From: Paralithodes platypus
Taxonomy: Eukaryota; Arthropoda; Malacostraca; Decapoda; Lithodidae
Assembly (NCBI GenBank): GCA_032716605.1
Contig: CM064552.1
Coordinates: 9,495,115-9,559,114, forward strand
Direction of reading: 5' to 3'
DNA length: 64,000 bases
In this document: positions 12,142-23,448 of the stretch, piece after piece
Layout: the number at the start of each line of letters is the position of its first letter
Position numbering within the stretch: the stretch's first letter is position 1
The notes under the pieces: generated by a model
Seen by the model: the letters and a program-made list of their open reading frames with translations, nothing else
Databases searched by the model: none
Told to the model about the DNA's origin: nothing
Made by a program: the position numbers and the translations under genes

Positions 12142-13260
12142 AGTATACCACATGGTTGCGAGATACTATCGGCATTCCTTGTAATTCCTTAAAACTTTCC
12201 CTCTCTCTCCCTTCACATTCGTGGAGAAGTAACTAGTCTTGAGCCTTTCTGTTGTTGACATTATGAGGCTGGGTTTGTGGTGATGGGGATATAATGAGAG
12301 GTGAGAGCCGAGAGTGCCACCCTACACTGACATAATTGATTTACCAGGCACACACATTCACTATAACTCTACAGTATCTGTCTACCTGTTAGTCTGTCAA
12401 TCTGTTTACTTGTATTATATGTTTGTCTATTTATCTAATTAACTGTCTTAACAGGGTGTCAAACCTGAGTAATTTTGTTGGAAGACTTAAATTAATATGA
12501 GAAGGAATACAAGACAATTAACAGGAAATAGCATTGTTTGGCCATTGTATCACTTCCATAGACATAATCTGCACTATAAACCATAATTGTATGTTTACAT
12601 ATAGGCTACAATAATAAAGACTAAAAATAATGTACTCAGCTTTCGTTTGACACCCTACCTATCTACCGTATCTATCGACCTTATATATGGTAGTATAATG
12701 AGAGGTACTGTAGGGTCTAACATGGCACCCTACACTCCCATAATGGATCTACCAGACCCTGCCTCCCTCTCTCTTGCTATGTGGGTGGCCTATCCTAGCA
12801 TAGAAGGAATGGTATAATTAGTGGATTTATCAACAATACATACATATACCTGTTATAAATAATGTACGGTAGTTACTAATATAGAACAATGGTTGGTTTA
12901 TGGCTTAATATCGTATATAAATTGAATTATAGAAGGCCCCTGATGACTTAAGGGGATGTTCATATTTTGTCTGGGCCCCCTTCTTCATGTCTCGATATTG
13001 GCATTATCACAAAAGGTCCCTGGAAGAAGTTTATTCAGCATGATTCTGGCTCTAAAATCGCTTTTGGTGTGAACGGTAGTGTTTGAAGTACGTGTTGAAT
13101 GATACTCTATATACTGTTGGAGTTGCTGTTGTTTTGAGTGTTGTCTGTAACCAGTGTACTCCGGTCGATCATAGTGATCAGTTGTTATCATTCACATTGT
13201 AAATGAGATATTAGTATACTGCACCTCTGATGTCTGAAATTGCAAAGAGGGGTTGGGTGG
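12142..13260. other. No gene seen
   Basis: Unannotated AT-rich DNA with a weak internal duplication (gagaggt, 'accctacact...cataat' at about 12300 and 12725). No supported coding exon. Confidence 0.45.
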
Positions 13261-13289
13261 GTATGGGGATGAGTGTCAAAGATATTCAA

Positions 13290-13372
13290 CCTTCGACCTT
13301 CGAGGATCAAACTCAGGGCCTCCCACATGCGAGGTAAGCATACTACCCACGGTGCCACCTTATGTACAGGCT
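13290..13372 (-). repeat. tRNA-like SINE head
   Basis: The minus strand reads GGTGGCACCGTGGGTAGTATGC (A-box-like) and then GAGTTTGATCCTC (degenerate B-box) at tRNA-like spacing. Confidence 0.45.
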
Positions 13373-13504
13373 CCACAAAAAATGTGTTCATTACTGCCTA
13401 GATCCTATTAGCTCGACCATATCCCTCCCTCAATAATATCAAGAATCATTAATGTTAGTTCATCTGAAATACATATTGCTGTAGTACATTTACCCCCTCC
13501 TCCC

Positions 13505-13571
13505 TAACACACACACCGACACCCACACCCACCCCCCCCCCCCACCCCCCACACACACACACAAACACACA

Positions 13572-13660
<89 letters not shown>
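13505..13660. repeat. (CA)n microsatellite
   Basis: Imperfect CACCC and poly-C lead-in followed by about 50 CA units. Confidence 0.95.
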
Positions 13661-13663
<3 letters not shown>

Positions 13664-13854
13664 AATACGACGGTCCTAGGGTGAGATATAACGTCGTAAA
13701 CCCCCTTGCCCCAGCTGACCACCGCCACCCTTCCTGTCACTCACTGAACGCTGTGTCTGTAATTGCAACAGCCTAGATACAGTAGAGAATGTCCGGGGCG
13801 CTCCTATCACACAATTCCCAGGTTTCCAGTCTCACATTTCTCTCGTGCTGTGCT

Positions 13855-13970
13855 TTAACCCTTTCTGTATGATGACACTATAATTCTTATTGTTGTGACT
13901 ACCATTAGGCGATTTTATTCAACCTGGGAAGCATACTTGGGATAAAATATGTGTATTAGGATAGCCTATA
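13855..13970. mobile_element. F2 element, left half
   Basis: TTAA at 13855-13858 then CCCTTTCTGTA and 'ggcgattttattcaac'. The right half is missing. Confidence 0.6.
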
Positions 13971-14000
13971 GTCTTTTGGTACCGGTATCTTTTGCTTGAG

Positions 14001-14362
14001 AAGTGTGTGCGGAGTTACATGAAGGGATAGACAGACGAATGAGGAAGTAAGAAGGAGGTGTGGTGTGGAGATAGATGTTGTGGAAAGTGTGAAAAGGAAC
14101 ACCTTGAGATGGTTCGGCCATATGGAACATATGGGAAGCGAGAGAATGACAAGAGGGTGTACGAGAGCGAGGTGGAAGGACAGAGAGGAAGAGTAAACCG
14201 AAAGAGAGGTGGAAGGATGGAGTGAAGAAGTATATGGATGAAGGCGGTGCTGGTTGGGAGGAGGGGCGTCGACTGACTGGGGACAGAGGTGCATGGGGGC
14301 GGTTCGTTCGTGGCCACCCCTTCGGGGATCATGGCGTCAGGCAATAGATAGATAGATAGATC
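14001..14362 (+). pseudogene. LINE family D, C-terminal relic with GATA tail
   Basis: Nearly identical in arrangement to 55190-55695 but with frameshifts. Fragments read DRQTNEEVRRRCGVEID, RNTLRWFGHME and then, in another frame, GGAGWEEGRRLTGDRGAW and GRFVRGHPFGDHGVRQ before TAG. The end is a short (GATA)n tail at about 14345-14362 instead of poly-A. The minus-strand frames over this segment are antisense shadows. Confidence 0.8.
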
Positions 14363-14500
14363 TAGTGATTCTCGCTAAGCTGGAGTAAACGCAAAAGTTA
14401 TCCAGAAAATGTGAAAACTAATTAAAGTACCAGAGTATTTGTGGTAGTATGTACGAGGGTAATTGTTATAACCACTAGAATGCCTGGGTCCTCCTCTTAA

Positions 14501-14701
14501 TTAAGGCGGGGTCACACGAGCGATTTTTCCGTCAATTTCTACGGGCAATTGTTGTCTGGTAGCTTCAATTTGCAAGTTCTATAAGAATTAAACTACCCAA
14601 CATAATCTAGCTTCGATCTAGTTTCCGATTTCAATGCAAAAATATTCCTGAATATCACCAGAAAATTGACGGAAAAAGCGCTCGTGTGATACTAGCCTTA
14701 T
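14501..14701. mobile_element. F5 foldback element
   Basis: TTAA at 14501-14504 and TTAT at 14698-14701; arms 'gtcacacgagcgatttttcc' and GGAAAAAGCGCTCGTGTGAT. The loop has 'atctagtttccgat', shared with the copy at 37082. Confidence 0.8.
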
Positions 14702-14789
14702 CCTCTTATCTGTCACGGTCCCATTCCATTTATTATTTCATTCTCCTTTTGGTCTCATTTTCTTTTCTCGTATGTAAATTTATGCTTCC

Positions 14790-15096
14790 CCCTATCTTCA
14801 CCCTTTCGAGATCCGATTACGCATTCGTTATCTGTTTTCTGGCTATTATTGGACGATTTTATGTTGATCTGGAACGGTATGTGCCAGTCAGAGGGTTAAT
14901 TGAGATAGTCTTTTTCTCGTTTAATTCCCACTGATCCTTCCGAAGCTGTATAAAATCGTGTATGTGGAAGTCAGAGGGTCAATTGAGATAGTCTTTACCC
15001 TTTTAATTCCCACAGATCCTTCCGAAGCTGTATAAAATCGTCCAATGATAGCCAGAAAAAAACTGCTGAAACGCGTCATAATCCTGAAGGAGTTAA
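14790..15096. mobile_element. F2 element with internal duplication
   Basis: Right end GGAGTTAA at 15090-15096. Inner arms 'ggacgattttatg' and 'aaaatcgtccaatgatagcc'. The block 'gtcagagggt.aattgagat' through 'gaagctgtataaaatcgt' occurs twice (about 14886 and 14971), so the right arm was tandemly duplicated. Confidence 0.65.
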
Positions 15097-15357
15097 CTTG
15101 TATTTTGTTGTATTCTCCTTCTTCTTCCCATTCTCTTATTGATCTTTTCCCTCTTTTCCCTCATTCTACCCTTTATCGTTATTATTTCTTTGTATATTCC
15201 TTCGTCTCCTCTTTGCTCCACTGAGTCCACTATATCTATGTTTTTCCTTCTATCTCCAACGTACCCCTTCTGTGTTACCTTGTTGTTGCTCTGGTCCTCC
15301 TCACCTTACCCTTATTCCCTTCATCCTTTTTCTTCTTATCTTTCTTTTTTCTTCTTC

Positions 15358-15442
15358 ATCCTTCTTCTTCTTCTTCTTCTTCCTCTTCCTCTTCTTCTTC
15401 TTCTTCTTCTTCTTCTTCTTCTTCTTCTTCTTCTTCTTCTTT
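15358..15442. repeat. (CTT)n microsatellite
   Basis: About 28 CTT/CTC triplets within a longer pyrimidine-rich tract. Confidence 0.95.
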
Positions 15443-15485
15443 ATTAGTGTCTCCTCCAGTCCCTCTCACCGCAAAGATTAATGGG

Positions 15486-15738
15486 ATTTTCTTTTCTCCG
15501 TAAACCTCTATTAAGCTTTAAAAAATACCCCTTCGAGATAAATGTGTACATTTTTTCGATAGAAAAATGTCCCGGCTAAATGCCGGTTCCTCCTAAATGG
15601 CACGAAAGGTCTTAAAAAATTGACATAAGTGGGACGAAAGGTATTAAAATCGCCGAACTAATGGGGCGAATGTCTTTAAATCTTTAAAGCATGCGGGAAA
15701 AGGGAGTCCAGAAAAACCTTAAGTGAAATCCCCCTTAA
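15486..15738. mobile_element. F1b TTAA element, left end missing
   Basis: Core word 'gatagaaaaatgtcccggc' and the iterated 'aatggg.cgaa.gt' segment precede the right terminus CCCCCTTAA at 15730-15738. Confidence 0.7.
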
Positions 15739-15899
15739 TCACCGTCCACCATGTTTCTCTACTTATTATCTCATTTGTCATCCTAATCCCATTTATAACC
15801 TTCAGTCTTATTATTCTGTTTGTTCTTCAGAGCTCTCTCACCCCTATTCTGTTCACACACACTCCCACGCCTATTCTGTCCAACTCTGAAACCCAAGAT

Positions 15900-16125
15900 T
15901 GAACACATTTTCCCAGTTTTTCTTCTACTCAACAAGCAAGCTCTGGAACTCTTTCCCTCAATCTGGCTTTCCCTCATCCTATGACTTAAGCTGCTTCAAG
16001 CTCCGTGTGTCCAGACATTTTGACTCTAATGCTTCTTGAGTTTGGCTCTGTCACTCTTTCAACTTTGGGGGAGACACTTGTTACAGGCAGCTTTGCCTTT
16101 TGTCTCCTTTATTCACATAGGAAAA
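15900..16125 (+). pseudogene. LINE family C, C-terminus and 3' UTR
   Basis: SKLWNSFPQSGFPSSYDLSC-like reading followed by the family 3' UTR (ggcagctttgccttttgtct). Parallel to 6700-6905. Confidence 0.7.
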
Positions 16126-16149
16126 CAATTCCTTCACCTATTATTATTC

Positions 16150-16980
16150 TCCATTATCATAGTATTTGTTAACCCTTTCCTCTTTCTTTATGTTCCTTTC
16201 TTTTCTTTGTTTGATCTCCTTCCCTATTCCTCCCATCCATAAACTTCCATATTTGTGTTCTTCGCTCTCTGTCTTATATTTCTTATCTTTATCAGTGTCC
16301 CCTTCAGTCCCTCCTTTTCCTTCTTCATCTCCTGGTCCATGTATTGTTCCCCATTGACCTTCTTTCGTTTTATTTTGTCCACCCTCCAGTTATTGTTTTA
16401 CCTTTGTTTTTACTTTTTCCTCTCGCTTTGTGTTCCTTCCTTTTTGCTTTTTGATCTCCTATGTTCCTCCCATTCCTAATCTTCCATATTTGTCTTCTTC
16501 TCCTCCCCCTGTCCTGCCCTTTTTCTTTATCAGTGGCCCCTACAGTCCCTCGTTTTCTGTCTTCATCTTCGACCCCATCTATTGTTTTTCATTGACCTCG
16601 TATCTACAGTAACGTATGTATAACTTTTCCTATGTTCTGTATTTCACCCCCACTCTTGGCTATCATCTTCGTGTTGTGTTTATATTTATTTTTGCATTAT
16701 ATATACCTGTATATATATATATTTTGTTTTTAATATATTTTTTTTTATCATCTGGGCTCTTAATCTTTCCTATTCTTTCCAGCGTTCCCCTTTTCTGGTT
16801 CTATCTTATACTAACTGTTTTATTCTTGTTCTTCTTTTGTTCATCATCTCCCCCATTTGATACTTTATCCTTTCTCTCTATCCTCTCACCCATTCTTTAT
16901 TGTTAACGTTCTCTAACTATGCTCTCTTATATCTCGCCTATTCTTTAACTTTCTCTTTATTCTCTCAGCCATTATCTCGT
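16150..16980. repeat. Pyrimidine-rich DNA with about 247-bp tandem period
   Basis: 'cttccatatttgt.ttctt' recurs at about 16246 and 16491, 'ctttatcagtg' and 'attgacct' recur at the same offset, giving a period near 247 bp. The plus strand is strongly C/T-biased from about 15100 to 17040. Hydrophobic open frames here follow from composition. Confidence 0.6.
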
Positions 16981-17276
16981 TGACCTCTCTCTCTCTCTCT
17001 CGTTCACCCCCCCCCCCCCTCCCCTCCCCCTTGTCCGGTCTGTCCCAAGCGCTCTCCGGCCCAAGATTAATGACCGTCCGGCCTCCCGCGGTGCTCTGCT
17101 TAACGTCACTTTAGCTCCGTCCGGTTAAGATGGACGGCCAAGGTACTTACGGCGACACAACTGACAGGCCACACAACACGGCAAGACAAACAGTGTGGCG
17201 TTGGGTCAAACTAAATACTGCACATGACTCTTGCGAAATATAGCAGATTATCCCACGGTTTTAGTTGTCTTCATCT

Positions 17277-17390
17277 AATCTATCCTAACCTAATCTGAAC
17301 TAACCTAACCTAACCCAGCCCACTATTTTGGCTATCTTATCGTAATCTAACTTAACCTAAGCTATCGTAATCCAACCTAACCAGCAGGTA
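17277..17390. repeat. Degenerate CCTAA (telomere-type) repeats
   Basis: Iterated TAACCTAA/CTAACC words, interrupted and mutated, interstitial. Confidence 0.7.
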
Positions 17391-17512
17391 TAATGGCTAC
17401 GTAACTCACTGCATCCATCCATACCACCCACGACCACTCACGAGCCATTCAAACCAGCCATAATCACTCGCTATGCCTGCCCGTATCACACACGATCAAT
17501 TTTTATCCACCA

Positions 17513-17904
17513 ACTATAGTCTATTCATTGTAAGAAGGCGAAAAATCATGACCTCTAACTTCTGGAACTGAAAAACGACTAGAGCAATCGAGCTAATATT
17601 TCTACCATTTGGGAAGAGTCAGTCAAGGAATAGATTTGTAATTCACAGCCAATTTGCTCTAGCCCTTTTTGAGTTACAGAGGATAGTAGTCATGAATTTG
17701 CTCTAGCCCTTTTTGAGTTACAGAGGTTAGAGGTCATGAATTTGCTCTAGCCCTTTTTGAGTTACAGAGGATAGAGGTCATGAATTTGCTCTAGCCCTTT
17801 TTGAGTTACAGAGGATAGAGGTCATGAATTTGCTCTAGCCCTTTTTGAGTTACAGAGGTTAGAGGTCATGATTGCTCGCCTACTTACAGCGAATAGACTA
17901 TAGT
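17513..17904. mobile_element. Inverted-repeat element with amplified 44-bp core
   Basis: Termini ACTATAGTCTATTC (17513) and GAATAGACTATAGT (17891-17904) are exact complements, and homology continues inward past 'aatcatgacctctaac' and its complement. Between the arms, a 44-bp unit starting 'gaatttgctctagcccttt' is repeated about five times (17640-17870). Single arms occur elsewhere at 4011-4065 and 45120-45195. No transposase. Confidence 0.7.
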
Positions 17905-18850
17905 AATCACGATCACTGTATCCATTCTGACAGTATAGATTATCTCTCTAGCTCACTCCATATGAGGCGTTTTCTGTCATATTATAGCTTGTGTACAGTA
18001 TTTAGCAATTTTAGCGCGACACCGGATCAGACGCCCACCGAGGTCTTCATGAATGTTTCTTTTCAGCTGACGATATATTAAATCCCGTAGCAGCTAATTG
18101 CTCGATACTTAATGGAAACGTGAAACCACTATGTATCTGCATCATATTTAGACTAAGTTAAACAAAATTAGCACCATATTTTAATAACAAAAACTCAAAA
18201 TAGCGGAGAAATCTTTATGGGAACTTTGTAATTTACCGTCAGTTGAAAAGAAACGGACTATTCGATCTGCATTTCGATATGTTATGTAGGAGGAGGACGA
18301 CCCGATGTTGATGTTGATACACAAATGTCTAAATTAACATGGTCTGATTGTACAACTTGGCTAGACAATCCAGATGCTCCTGTCATGGTTACAATGGTAG
18401 TTTATATAGGCTTTAGAAGGTTAATTGTAAAAATCTTCTAGCATATAACGAATAATTGTCGACTTGTAATTATATCCCAGTTTTAATGCGTTTTATTTAT
18501 AACACATACTGTAAATGTCTGTCATTTTTTAACACATGCATTGATATCATCTTCATAGAGAGTCTATTGATAATGATGTTTCATGTCTAAAATCCCAATA
18601 AAGAATAATACTTATAATAAAAGACAAAAAGCAAAATAACTGAGTAAAAGGTTTTGCCGAGTAAACATTGTGAATCTTACACTTTAACATTTTCTCCGAG
18701 AATAGTTGGTGCTAATTCGTGGAAATAGGATAAAAAACGAACATGTGGCCCATTACAAACTTTCCTTTTCTTTTCTTAAATATTTTTGACCCTCTGTGAC
18801 CAAGACCTTGTTCCTCGACAGGTCACAGGTCTCACATAAGTGTTTACAGC
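17905..18850. other. No gene seen; diverged interspersed repeat at 18060-18240
   Basis: A stretch at about 18060-18240 (cagctgac, cgatacttaatgg, 'ccactatgt.tctgcat', 'caccatattt') resembles 31910-32110, suggesting an old dispersed repeat. Nothing coding is supported. Confidence 0.4.
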
Positions 18851-18903
18851 CACTTGGAAACATTTAATTATACATTTACTATTTATCTTTCTTTATATAT
18901 ACC

Positions 18904-19140
<237 letters not shown>

Positions 19141-19243
19141 GTAGATAGATAGATAGAAATACTCCACAGAAACTGAGCATATCTTGAATGTATTAGTTGT
19201 GTTAATTCATATCGATGACTATACTGTGCGGTATTCTTTTCCT

Positions 19244-19466
19244 TTAACCTTTTCTGTATACCATGACGTATTTTTACATAATTGTATTTCTGGTTATCAT
19301 TAGACGATTCTATACAGATTAGGAAAGATCTGTGGGAGCGTCGAAGGGTTAATTGGGATTATTTATACTCTTTGATTCCCAAAGGTCCTTCTTAAGCTGC
19401 ACTTGATCATCTAAGGGTTGCTACAACCTTTGGAAGAGACGCGCCATAAAATACCGAGAGGGTTAA
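19244..19466. mobile_element. F2 foldback element
   Basis: TTAA at 19244-19247 and 19463-19466; TTAACCTTTTCTGTA and GAGAGGGTTAA termini. Right TTAA is shared with the following F1b element. Confidence 0.8.
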
Positions 19467-19814
19467 GGGGAGATGGGCCGTTTTTCTGGTCCTCCTTTTT
19501 CCTCATGTTTAGCCCCATTAGCTTTTAGATTTTAAGACGTTCGTTCCATTTATTTGGCGATTTTCAGAACTTTCACCCCCTTTCTTTATCAATATTAAGA
19601 CATTACGTGCTATTTAGCTGTCGATTTGTTTTCATGGCGAACGCTAGTGAGCCTGTAATTTGGGGAGACATTTTTCTACCGAAAAATGTAGAAATTAATC
19701 TAGAAGGGGGATCTAATGGATGTTTTTTTAAGTTTGGTGGAGGTCTAGGGAGGCAACTAAAAGAGTAATACATATGTTAAATAATCGACTTAAAAATAGA
19801 CCCATCCCCCTTAA
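19463..19814. mobile_element. F1b TTAA element
   Basis: TTAA at 19463-19466 and 19811-19814; TTAAGGGGAGATGGGCC and CATCCCCCTTAA termini; core 'tttttctaccgaaaaatgta'. Non-coding. Confidence 0.85.
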
Positions 19815-20269
19815 TGGGAGAGCTAGCTAAAGTGTGAAATATGAAGAGACAGTTCTTTTGATCCTGCCTCTACAAAGCACAACAAACACACACGGGGCAC
19901 AAGGACCTGCTCTCTGTCAACGTCACAAGCACACAACTCCATTCTTTATAAGATGATGAATAAGATTTATGAATGTGCAAATAGGCTTTTCTTGAGACGC
20001 TCTCCAGTTTTGCTTTGTGTACACGTGAAGCTTCATAGACAAAGACGAGGGAGAGACAAAAGACACGGAAAATAAATAACATCTATAATGGAACTCGGAA
20101 GGAAGTTTTGTAGCATATATTACAGTGGGGTGGCGTATGCTAAAGTTACTGTTCTTTGCCGTAGGGCTCATATCCGTGACTTTGCCCTTTGGATCCTGAG
20201 GTGTGATACTCAGCCTATTACCGGTACACAAGGGCTATTGCATATTATCCAGGTTACCTCAGACTGACT

Positions 20270-20505
20270 TCCTACCTAAGGTAGGATTCGTCACTCTTCT
20301 AGTAGCATCGAGGAGTGCGCTGCCCCTCGTTCTAGGTGGTGACTTGGTGCAGCTGACTGTTCGAAGGGGCACCTGGCTCCCCTGCGAAGATGGGCTCATC
20401 TGGCACCTTTTGCAGTTCGACATCGAAGGCTCTCTAGAAGTTGTCTAACAAGACATCCTTCACATTTCTTACTCTCCGTTGGAGTTTGTTGAAGAGACAC
20501 GGTCC

Positions 20506-20510
<5 letters not shown>
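20270..20510 (-). pseudogene. LINE family A, 3' half of an interrupted copy
   Basis: Aligns with 7560-7780: 'gttcgaaggggca', 'cctgcgaagatgggct', 'gttgaagagac'. It stops at 'ggtcctata', exactly where the nested element's poly-A tail begins, and resumes at 22827. Confidence 0.8.
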
Positions 20511-20543
<33 letters not shown>

Positions 20544-22826
20544 GACAATGAACGGAGGAAGGAAAAACACAGATAAAACAAAAAGGTCCATGTGCCTAAA
20601 GGCATCCTCCATTCATAAAATGTTTGTAACAACTGGATTTAAACATTTGTAGATTGTAAGTTTGTGGAAAGCAATTCGAGGGAAGTGAATTCCAAAGAGT
20701 AGTAGCTCTGGGGATAAATGAATTCTGATAAGCAGAAGTTCTGCATTGTGGAGGAGAAAGTGTAAATTCATGGGCGCTCTCAGCTGCCCTAGTTCTACGG
20801 GGAAAGATGTGGAGAGGCGGCACAATTGAAGCAAGTTCCTCGGAACAATTGCTGTGAAAATATCTGTAGAATAATGCAAGGGATGCAACGTTTCTTCGTA
20901 TGGATAATGTAGGAAGGTCCTGTGTGATTGCAGGGTTATTGATTAATCTAATAGCTTTATTTTGAATTTTGTCCAACTGCCTCAATGCAACCACTCCACT
21001 TCCACCCCACAGAGGTGAACAGTAATCCATCTGAGAACGCACATGACTTTTATATATCACGGCCAACTGCTCGTCAGTGAAGAATTCTCGAACTCTGTAC
21101 AGGAGTCCCAGTTTTTTAGAGGCATTCTTAGCAATGCTTCTAACATAATGTGTCCAGCTCAAGTTAGTAGTTAATGTTACACCGAGAATGTCAATACTAG
21201 GGGAAGTGGGAATATTTACATCATTAAAAAATATATGGGAGTCAGTGAGATTCTGTCGGTTAGAAAATTGAATGTACTTGGTTTTCTGTGCATTAAAGGA
21301 AACTAGATTCTTTTGTCCCCATCCATCAATTCTAGAAAGGTCCTGGTTCAGAGAAATTGCAGTGTTTATTTTTGAATTTATAAGATCGGGTTGGGTGAAA
21401 GAATTGGTAAATGTGAAGGAACTGTGGAGTGTTGAGTCATCTGCGTAGGAATGTATTGGATTATGAGTGGTAGATATGAGATCATTGATATGAATGAGGA
21501 ACAGAATTGGGGCCAAAACTGATCCCTGGGGAACACCAGCATTTATTGAGTGAAATTGAGAATAAAGGCCATCTACCATTACACGTATTTTTCTGTTATG
21601 AAGATAAGAAGAAATTAGTGGAACTAATGATGCAAGGCCGTAGTGTGACATCTTCGACAATAAGGATTGATGCCAGACTCTATCAAATGCCTTTGATATA
21701 TCCAGTGCTATTGTATGTGTTTCACCATGTTGGTCTGTAGCTTGGTTGATTTGATGCGTAAGAAGGCATAGCATGTCTGCAGTTGATCGACATCGTCTAA
21801 AACCATATTGCCTATCACTGATTAATTTATTATTCTCAAGATGCTTAATTATGTGATTATTTAATATAATTTCAAAGACTTTACCAAGAGTGGAAGTTAT
21901 AGCTATTGGTCTGTAGTTTGATGGATCTGAAGAGGCACCTTTTTTAGGAACTGGATGGATGTTTGCTTCTTTCCAGGGTACTGGGAAGCATGAGGTATGA
22001 GTACACAGACGGAAAAATTTTGCCAATACAGGAGCGAGCACCAAGGAGCAATTCTTAAGTACTATTGGAGGAATTTCATCTGGACCAGGAGCCTTATCTA
22101 CCGAGAGATTCTGCAAAATAGTTTTGACATGTCTGGTGTGGATCTTAAGTGAGGGAATTTCAGGCGAATTAAAATTAAGTACAGGGACATCTTGATTTAT
22201 TTCATCTAAGGTTGAGTTGGTGGAGAAAATATCCGCAAGAAGGTTAGCTTTTCCTCGTGGGTCACTTACAAGATTGCCAGTCGGAGATTTTAATGGTGGA
22301 ATGGATGAAGCAGTAGTGAAGTTGGATTTAAATGAGTTAAGAGTAGACCAAAATATTTTGTTATCATTTGGATTATTTAGAAGTTTATTTGCCTGCTTGT
22401 GGAGAAAGTTTGATTTAGTTAGGTTTAATACAGTTTTGGCATGATTTCTGATGTTTCTAAAGTAATTAAAGGCTTCATGTGTTTTTGATCTTGTGTATGC
22501 ATTGTAGGCTATTGCTTTTTGTTCAGTTACTCTAGCACAATTATGGTCAAACCATTTAGGTGAATTAGATCTTTTACTGTACTTTTGATGAGGAATAAAA
22601 GTTTCCATTCCAATTTTTACAAAATCTTGTATGTGGCTCAAGGTGGAGTGTGCATCATTAGAAAAGAAAGAGGTCCAGGGAATATCAATAAAGAAACCTT
22701 GAAGACCCTCCCAGTCTGCCCTATCGTAATGCCATTTAGTCACCAAAACAGGTTCAGAGTGGGAAGGTGTGGTAGGTGATAGACAGGTGGCCTGTATCAG
22801 ACAGTGATCAGAAGATCCAATATATA
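20511..22826 (-). mobile_element. Young 5'-truncated non-LTR retrotransposon (LINE)
   Basis: The element runs from about 22826 to a 29-nt T-run (20511-20539), its poly-A tail on the minus strand. The 3' UTR is only about 56 nt. It sits inside a family A LINE, whose sequence continues on both sides; comparison with the intact A copy at 7778-7800 places the junction and suggests a short TATA-like target duplication. The 5' end is cut at the last part of the endonuclease domain. Uniform poly-A and an undamaged frame argue for recent insertion. Confidence 0.85.
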
Positions 22827-22836
22827 GGATAACCAA
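20596..22836 (-). CDS. LINE ORF2 fragment: end of endonuclease plus full reverse transcriptase
   Basis: 746 codons open without stops or frameshifts. Visible in order: SSDHCLIQ (residues 8-15), resembling the terminal SDH motif of the APE-type endonuclease; a linker; RT motifs KAPGPDEIPP (248-257), LDISKAFDRVWH (378-389), GVPQGSVLAP (434-443), the catalytic YADD (464-467) and LGVTL (551-555); then a tail with SIRRNVASLALFYRYF and TLWNSLPSNCF. The family copies RNA into DNA at a nicked chromosomal target. The first six residues (MVILYI) are encoded by the host LINE, so the annotated start is an accident of insertion. RT style is jockey/CR1 group; clade not resolved. Family C relics share its C-terminus. 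With most of the endonuclease missing it cannot be autonomous. Confidence 0.9.
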   Translation of the reverse strand: MVILYIGSSDHCLIQATCLSPTTPSHSEPVLVTKWHYDRADWEGLQGFFIDIPWTSFFSNDAHSTLSHIQDFVKIGMETFIPHQKYSKRSNSPKWFDHNCARVTEQKAIAYNAYTRSKTHEAFNYFRNIRNHAKTVLNLTKSNFLHKQANKLLNNPNDNKIFWSTLNSFKSNFTTASSIPPLKSPTGNLVSDPRGKANLLADIFSTNSTLDEINQDVPVLNFNSPEIPSLKIHTRHVKTILQNLSVDKAPGPDEIPPIVLKNCSLVLAPVLAKFFRLCTHTSCFPVPWKEANIHPVPKKGASSDPSNYRPIAITSTLGKVFEIILNNHIIKHLENNKLISDRQYGFRRCRSTADMLCLLTHQINQATDQHGETHTIALDISKAFDRVWHQSLLSKMSHYGLASLVPLISSYLHNRKIRVMVDGLYSQFHSINAGVPQGSVLAPILFLIHINDLISTTHNPIHSYADDSTLHSSFTFTNSFTQPDLINSKINTAISLNQDLSRIDGWGQKNLVSFNAQKTKYIQFSNRQNLTDSHIFFNDVNIPTSPSIDILGVTLTTNLSWTHYVRSIAKNASKKLGLLYRVREFFTDEQLAVIYKSHVRSQMDYCSPLWGGSGVVALRQLDKIQNKAIRLINNPAITQDLPTLSIRRNVASLALFYRYFHSNCSEELASIVPPLHIFPRRTRAAESAHEFTLSPPQCRTSAYQNSFIPRATTLWNSLPSNCFPQTYNLQMFKSSCYKHFMNGGCL

Positions 22837-23448
22837 CCCTCTCGCAAAGAGCCCGTTGCACCCCGGTTATTCATCCAGGGGATATTACATTCTCAGCCTC
22901 TCCTATTACTGAATTTCATGACTATCGGGGTATGTAGGTTAGATACTAAACCCTCTGCGATTTTCCACGTGCATATTATTAAGTAATGTAACGTTCCCTT
23001 CTATGCTTCAACAAGTACAGTTTCAGTGATCTTAAGCACTCCCAATAGGGTAGCTGTTTTCTGAGTTTATATGTGAGGTAAAGTTCCTTTGTACAGTCTG
23101 TAAATAATTTATTTCGCCTGCTTTGTATGGGGATTTGAATGTGTTACAGTATTCTAGCCGCAGTAGCACTAGGGATTTGAAGAGCGTTATATTAGGCAAT
23201 TCACTACCGGTACGTGATTTAATTGTACGTAGACTCCAACCTGTTCGCCGTTTCGCAGCTGTAACTTTGACCTGGTAATGTTTTTGGATCCCATATTTTC
23301 AGAAAATAACACCCCAAGGTCCTTTACATTATCTTAACCTTCTAATTTGTGGTTGGATTCTGTTTTGTAATTTGCATTCCCTTTGACAACATTATCATCT
23401 CCGTATCGTATTAGTTGGAATTTTTCTTCATTAAATTGCATGTTCCAA
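22827..23448 (-). pseudogene. LINE family A, 5' half of the interrupted copy
   Basis: Minus-strand fragments in order: MQFNEEKFQLIRYG, DNVKDLGVLFSENM, WSLRTIKSRTGSELPNITLF, LVLLRLEYCNTFKSPYKAGE, then the tail shared with 7800-7996. Stops and frameshifts are present. The upstream RT core is missing; family B sequence begins at 23449. Confidence 0.75.

Noticed and set aside
13455..13658. Cys-Val or Thr-His repeat proteins at GT/CA arrays (also 5063, 8957, 32791, 39957, 62308, 63519)
   Set aside because: Same microsatellite artefact.
14015..14344. Minus-strand proline-rich protein (also 55326-55763)
   Set aside because: It is antisense to a recognisable LINE tail.
20596..22836. Domesticated host gene derived from a LINE
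   Set aside because: The poly-A tail, 5' truncation and clean insertion into another LINE fit an ordinary recent retrotransposition.
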